From Flavobacterium collinsii (GTDB taxonomy: Bacteria > Bacteroidota > Bacteroidia > Flavobacteriales > Flavobacteriaceae): a stretch of 64,000 bases of DNA. A model generated the notes under the pieces. That model ran no database searches. It was given only the letters and a program-made list of their open reading frames with translations, and was not told the DNA's origin. The stretch lies in assembly GCF_902804485.1 (NCBI RefSeq), contig NZ_CADCST010000067.1, positions 1-64,000 on the forward strand. The letters are read 5' to 3'. This document shows, piece by piece, positions 60,123 through 64,000 of this stretch; the stretch's first letter is position 1; the number at the start of each line of letters is the position of its first letter. Both the position numbers and the translations under genes were made by a program.

Positions 60123-62972
60123 ATGAAGACAATGAAAAATTGGTTACTTACTGGACTATTGTTCATGATAGTTTCAACCGCATTTTCTCAAGGAAAAATT
60201 TCCGGTATGATTACCGACGGAGTGGGTTCACTTCCGGGAGCAAACGTTGTGATCAAAGGATCAACAGTTGCTACTTCTACAGATTTTGACGGTAAATTTA
60301 CTCTTAATGCAACAACAAGTACAGGAGAAATCGTTATTTCTTTTTTAGGTTACGAGAACTTAACTCTTAGATTTTCAGTTAAAAATGGTCAAACTACTAA
60401 TCTAGGAACAATTGTTTTGACTTCTAATTCTAATGAATTAAGCGAAATTGTTGTAAAAAGTACAATCGTTGACATCGCAAAAGACAGAAAAACTCCTGTA
60501 GCGGTTTCAACTATTAAAGCTGCTGAAATCCAGGAAAAACTTGGAACTCAGGAATTTCCAGAGATCTTAAGAAACACTCCTTCTGTTTATGTAACTAAAG
60601 CAGGTGGTGGTTTTGGAGATGCCAGAATCAATATTCGTGGTTTTACTCAAAACAATATTGCTGTTATGATCAATGGTATGCCAGTTAACGACATGGAAAA
60701 TGGTTCTGTTTTCTGGAGTAACTGGGCTGGTCTTTCAGATGTTACATCTGCTATGCAGGTACAAAGAGGTTTAGGAGCATCTAAACTTGCAACTCCTTCT
60801 GTAGGAGGAACGATCAACATTGTAACTAAAGCTTCTGATAGAAAAGAAGGAGGATCTTTTTCTTCTGGTTTCGGAAACGGTAGAAATTTCAAAATTCAAG
60901 GTTCATACAATACTGGAAAATTAGAAAACGGTCTCTCTGCATCTATTTTGTTATCTAAAACAATGGGAGACGGGTATATCAACGGAACTCAATTTGAAGG
61001 AGCTAACTACTATGTTGCTTTAGGATACGGCAGCAAAAGTGGAAAACATGACTTTCAACTTACGGTAACAGGTGCTCCACAATGGCACAACCAAAGATCT
61101 ACAGTTTCTACAATCGCAACTTACCAACAATATGGTAGAAATAACGAACCAAATATCAGATACAACGCTGACGCAGGATATCTGAATGGTGAGGAATACA
61201 ATATCAGAAAAAACTACTACCACAAACCGGTAGCGTCTTTCAACTGGGATTATAAAATCAACGAAACTACAAAACTTTCTTCTGTTGTTTACGCTTCTAT
61301 GGGTCGTGGTGCAGGAGCTAGTGCAACCGGAGGAATTAAAGGAAAAGGATACAATGACGCTATAGCGTTCAGAACTGCTGACGGTTTAGTAGACTATGAT
61401 AAAATTTATGCTTACAACTCTGGAAAACCAGTTACTATCGCAGGTTTTACAGGACCTCAAACAAGACAAAAAATTGGTGGAGTTTACCAAAACAGTTCAT
61501 ACTTTAATGCAGGTTCAGATGTAGCAAATTACAATCCAAGCACAAATATGAATACATCTGGTATCTCACAAACGTCATCTATCAACTCTCATGACTGGTT
61601 TGGTGCAGTAATCAACTTAAACAAGAAACTTTCTAATACCTTAACTTTAGATTTCGGTTTTGACGGAAGAACTTATAAAGGATACCACTTTACTGTTGTA
61701 AATGATTTATTAGGTGGTGGTGAGTATTTTGACAACTTTATTGCTAGTCAAAAACCAAACGGAAGACAGCTAACTAACACTTATAACACTGATGTTCAAT
61801 GGAATGTTTTCCAGAATAGAAAATACGACAAAGTATCTTTCAACAGTACTGGTAATGTAAAATGGTATGGTTTATTTACTCAATTAGAGTATTCTAAAGA
61901 CAACCTAACAGCATTTGTTCAGGGAGCAATTTCTCAACAAGGATACAAAAGAGAAGATGACTTCGTTTATTTACCAACTGACCCATTAGCTTCTACTCCT
62001 TACAAAAACTTATTAGGTGGTAATGCAAAAGCAGGAGCTAACTATAACATTAGCGAAAAAAGCAACGTATATGTAAACGCTGGATATTATTCAAAACAAC
62101 CTTTCTTTAACTCTGTTTATCCAAACAACAGATCAACAGTAAACCCTAACCTTACTAACGAGAAAATTATTGGATTTGAAGCTGGATACGGTTTCCGTTC
62201 TAGATTCTTCAATGCTACAGTAAACGTTTACAACACAACTTGGAACGACAGATACTTAAAAGGTAATGCACTTCCAACTACTCCTGCAACTCCTGCAAAC
62301 TCAACTTACACAGAGTTCTTAGGACTTAACGAAGTTCACTCAGGAATTGAATTTGAAGGATCTTCTAATATCACAGAAAGATTAAAAGTAACAGGAATGT
62401 TCTCTTATGGTATCTGGGAATACAAAGGAAACGCAACTGTTAACGCTTACTTCCAAGCAGACAACTCGCCTGTACCAGGATTCCAAGGAACTACAGTTTA
62501 TATGGATAAAGTAAAAGTAGGTGACGCTGCACAAATGACTGCCTCTTTAGGAGCTTCTTATGAAGTTTTAACAAGAGTAACTGTTGATGCTAACTATAAC
62601 TTTAATGACAATTTGTACGCAGGAATTAACCCAACTAGCTTTACATCTGCAACAAACAAAGGAGCATTACAATTGCCTTCTTATGGTTTGATGGATGCTG
62701 GTTTCTCATACAAAATGTTAACTGGAAAAAACAAAGACAAATCGGTTAACTTCAGATTAAACGTAAACAACGTATTAGACAAAATTTACATTGCTGAGTC
62801 AAGAACTAATACTTTTGCTGACGACAACCTTCCGGTAGCTTCTGGTCAACCAGCAGGTTCAAAAGGAACTTATGCTTCTAATGGAATGCTTTACAATGGA
62901 GTTGCGAACGTAAACCAGGTTTACTTTGGTTTCGGAAGAACATGGAACTTCTCTCTACGTTACGATTTCTAA
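60123..62972 (+). CDS. TonB-dependent outer-membrane receptor
   Basis: A 949-residue outer-membrane receptor for an unknown ligand. The signal peptide ends near STAFSQ (23). A carboxypeptidase-like regulatory domain (about 25-105; DGVGSLPGANVVIKGS, STDFDGKFTL) precedes the plug (about 120-235; TPSVYVTKAGGGFGDARINI, GMPVNDMENGSVFWSNWAGL, VGGTINIVTK) and a large barrel to the final LRYDF, a BAM-recognised aromatic end. There is no SusD partner in the window, so this may be a stand-alone receptor. It ends with a strong terminator. Confidence 0.92.
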   Translation: MKTMKNWLLTGLLFMIVSTAFSQGKISGMITDGVGSLPGANVVIKGSTVATSTDFDGKFTLNATTSTGEIVISFLGYENLTLRFSVKNGQTTNLGTIVLTSNSNELSEIVVKSTIVDIAKDRKTPVAVSTIKAAEIQEKLGTQEFPEILRNTPSVYVTKAGGGFGDARINIRGFTQNNIAVMINGMPVNDMENGSVFWSNWAGLSDVTSAMQVQRGLGASKLATPSVGGTINIVTKASDRKEGGSFSSGFGNGRNFKIQGSYNTGKLENGLSASILLSKTMGDGYINGTQFEGANYYVALGYGSKSGKHDFQLTVTGAPQWHNQRSTVSTIATYQQYGRNNEPNIRYNADAGYLNGEEYNIRKNYYHKPVASFNWDYKINETTKLSSVVYASMGRGAGASATGGIKGKGYNDAIAFRTADGLVDYDKIYAYNSGKPVTIAGFTGPQTRQKIGGVYQNSSYFNAGSDVANYNPSTNMNTSGISQTSSINSHDWFGAVINLNKKLSNTLTLDFGFDGRTYKGYHFTVVNDLLGGGEYFDNFIASQKPNGRQLTNTYNTDVQWNVFQNRKYDKVSFNSTGNVKWYGLFTQLEYSKDNLTAFVQGAISQQGYKREDDFVYLPTDPLASTPYKNLLGGNAKAGANYNISEKSNVYVNAGYYSKQPFFNSVYPNNRSTVNPNLTNEKIIGFEAGYGFRSRFFNATVNVYNTTWNDRYLKGNALPTTPATPANSTYTEFLGLNEVHSGIEFEGSSNITERLKVTGMFSYGIWEYKGNATVNAYFQADNSPVPGFQGTTVYMDKVKVGDAAQMTASLGASYEVLTRVTVDANYNFNDNLYAGINPTSFTSATNKGALQLPSYGLMDAGFSYKMLTGKNKDKSVNFRLNVNNVLDKIYIAESRTNTFADDNLPVASGQPAGSKGTYASNGMLYNGVANVNQVYFGFGRTWNFSLRYDF

Positions 62973-62995
62973 TATTTAGAATCTAAATAAATACG

Positions 62996-63031
62996 AAAAG
63001 CGGCATTGACTTTTAGTCTGATGCCGCTTTT
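62996..63031 (+). terminator. Terminator of the TonB-dependent receptor gene
   Basis: AAAAGCGGCAT pairs perfectly with ATGCCGCTTTT, with an inner GACT/AGTC, then TTTTT. Confidence 0.9.
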
Positions 63032-63048
63032 TTTATGCCCTTTTTTGT

Positions 63049-63056
63049 TATATTTG
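63049..63056 (+). promoter_or_regulatory. -7 box of the 140-aa membrane protein gene
   Basis: TATATTTG matches TAnnTTTG, 22 bases before the ATG at 63078. Confidence 0.5.
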
Positions 63057-63077
63057 TTTTATCAAAAAATCTAATTT

Positions 63078-63500
63078 ATGTACTATTTTTTACAAAAATT
63101 CCATTCAGGCTGGGCTTATTTAGCACTGTTGCTTTTACTAATTGCAGTTGTAAATGCCATCATCGGTCTTACTTCTAAAAAAGACTTTACAGGCAAAGAC
63201 CGCAAAATTGCACTGTTTGCTTTGATCGGAACTCATACACAGTTATTGATTGGTCTTATTCTTTATTTTGTATCTCCTAAAGGAATAGCTGTCCTTGGAC
63301 AAATGTCTAATGCAGCACTTAGACTTACTTCTTTAGAGCACCCTTTAATCAACATTATTGCTATCATTTTGATCACAATCGGATGGTCTAAACATAAAAA
63401 ATTGGTAAATAGCGAAGCGAAGTTTAAAACATTTGCTATATTTTACGGATTAGGATTATTACTTATTTTAAGTAGAATCCCTTGGAACCTATGGTTCTAA
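63078..63500 (+). CDS. Small four-TM membrane protein
   Basis: A 140-residue inner-membrane protein with four predicted membrane segments (about 12-30, 44-64, 87-103, 119-136). His residues lie near membrane faces (KFHSGWAY, GTHTQLL, LEHPLIN), which is the kind of placement seen in cytochrome b561-like haem proteins, but I cannot confirm haem binding. It ends SRIPWNLWF. Similar proteins are widespread in Bacteroidota under differing and unreliable names. Function unknown. It is monocistronic with its own promoter and terminator. Confidence 0.75.
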   Translation: MYYFLQKFHSGWAYLALLLLLIAVVNAIIGLTSKKDFTGKDRKIALFALIGTHTQLLIGLILYFVSPKGIAVLGQMSNAALRLTSLEHPLINIIAIILITIGWSKHKKLVNSEAKFKTFAIFYGLGLLLILSRIPWNLWF

Positions 63501-63512
63501 AAAAAACCAATT

Positions 63513-63538
63513 AAAGCCCTAGAATTAGGGCTTTTTTT
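63513..63538 (+). terminator. Terminator of the 140-aa membrane protein gene
   Basis: AAAGCCCTA and TAGGGCTTT with loop GAAT, followed by TTTT. Confidence 0.9.
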
Positions 63539-63589
63539 ATCTCGGCATATTATTTGTACAAACTCCCCAAGTCTGAAAAAAAATAAAAC

Positions 63590-64000
63590 ATGAGAAATAA
63601 AAAATATATTTTACTCACTTCACTTACTATAACTTTTTTAAGTTGTTTTACCTATGTCATAAGTCAAACAAAGCCTGCAACTGAACCTAAAATCACTCAG
63701 GACACTGTCAAAACTGCCAGACCTAATTTAATTGCAATACCAACTGATTCTGTTTTTACAGACAAAGGTTTAAAATTAAAACCATACAAAAAAAATGCGC
63801 ATGCCTCCTATTACGCTGACCGTTTTAATGGTAAAAAAACAGCCAACGGAAGCCGATTCAGTAATAGTGCGTATACCGCAGCACATAAGAAGCTTCCCTT
63901 CGGAACAAGAATAAAAGTTACAAATGAAGCCAATGGAAAATTTGTAATTGTAAAAGTTACAGATCGTGGTCCATTTGTTAGAACAAGAGAACTAGATTTA
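63590..64000 (+). CDS. rlpA: RlpA-like septal ring lytic transglycosylase (partial)
   Basis: The first 137 residues of an exported protein; the end lies beyond the window. The ATG at 63590 opens a hydrophobic signal ([18 protein letters not shown] could be a lipobox). From about residue 72 a double-psi beta-barrel of the RlpA type begins: [36 protein letters not shown] and [17 protein letters not shown]. RlpA proteins cleave denuded glycan strands or act at the septum; enzyme activity differs by species, so I claim the family only. Confidence 0.85.
   Translation, partial: MRNKKYILLTSLTITFLSCFTYVISQTKPATEPKITQDTVKTARPNLIAIPTDSVFTDKGLKLKPYKKNAHASYYADRFNGKKTANGSRFSNSAYTAAHKKLPFGTRIKVTNEANGKFVIVKVTDRGPFVRTRELDL

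Noticed and set aside
1..64000. tRNA, rRNA, CRISPR array or prophage
   Set aside because: No cloverleaf, rRNA core sequence, regular spacer-repeat pattern or phage structural genes were seen on reading; a tRNAscan or CRISPR search was not possible.

Overview
The window is an AT-rich, densely packed piece of a Bacteroidota chromosome, most likely Flavobacterium or a close relative. The evidence is the gene content (PorZ-like type IX secretion protein, the complete Bat cluster, OmpA with thrombospondin-3 repeats, SusC-style TonB-dependent receptor), A-rich leaders without Shine-Dalgarno sequences, several TTG starts, and promoters of the form TTTG-N19-TAnnTTTG. I see no tRNA, rRNA, CRISPR array or prophage. 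Most genes are housekeeping, with a few accessory or unknown ones between them.

Layout. 1-546: the last 29 codons of a transposase, then repeat-rich DNA. 547-4791: Xaa-Pro aminopeptidase, ferritin, an unknown protein, an AIM24-family protein and an alpha/beta hydrolase. 5010-13848 (minus): an AddB-like nuclease and an AddA-like helicase/nuclease, separated by ompA and kbl. 13993-19932: lspA, a cysteine-poor DksA/TraR homologue and ileS; between lspA and dksA sits a module of two Roadblock/LC7-like proteins and a 71-residue protein, bracketed by two near-identical terminators. 20138-28675 (minus): two exported proteins, recO, porZ and gdhA. 28958-35317: an exported beta-rich protein, cystathionine gamma-synthase, a DUF3298 lipoprotein, an AlbA_2/Schlafen-type protein, a four-helix-bundle protein, an SDR and an aldo/keto reductase.

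35541-44967 (plus) is a 9.4-kb Bat cluster: moxR, DUF58, a two-TM protein, batA, batB, batC, batD, batE. 45138-50965: 5-formyl-THF cyclo-ligase overlapping an AspA/AstE-type metallo-hydrolase, then uvrC and a patatin/outer-membrane phospholipase. 51283-57004 holds aromatic amino-acid catabolism (hmgA, hppD, tryptophan 2,3-dioxygenase) with a DUF3108 protein, an M23 peptidase and, at about 53875-53985, a likely structured small RNA. 57038-64000: two small unknown genes (one a lipoprotein resembling a lone TonB plug), pgi, a TonB-dependent receptor, a small membrane protein and the start of an RlpA-like protein.

The least explained material is non-coding. The window holds several families of intergenic inverted repeats, some acting as terminators and some inside operons. 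The three-hairpin RNA candidate downstream of hppD and the bracketed Roadblock pair are the best leads for something undescribed.
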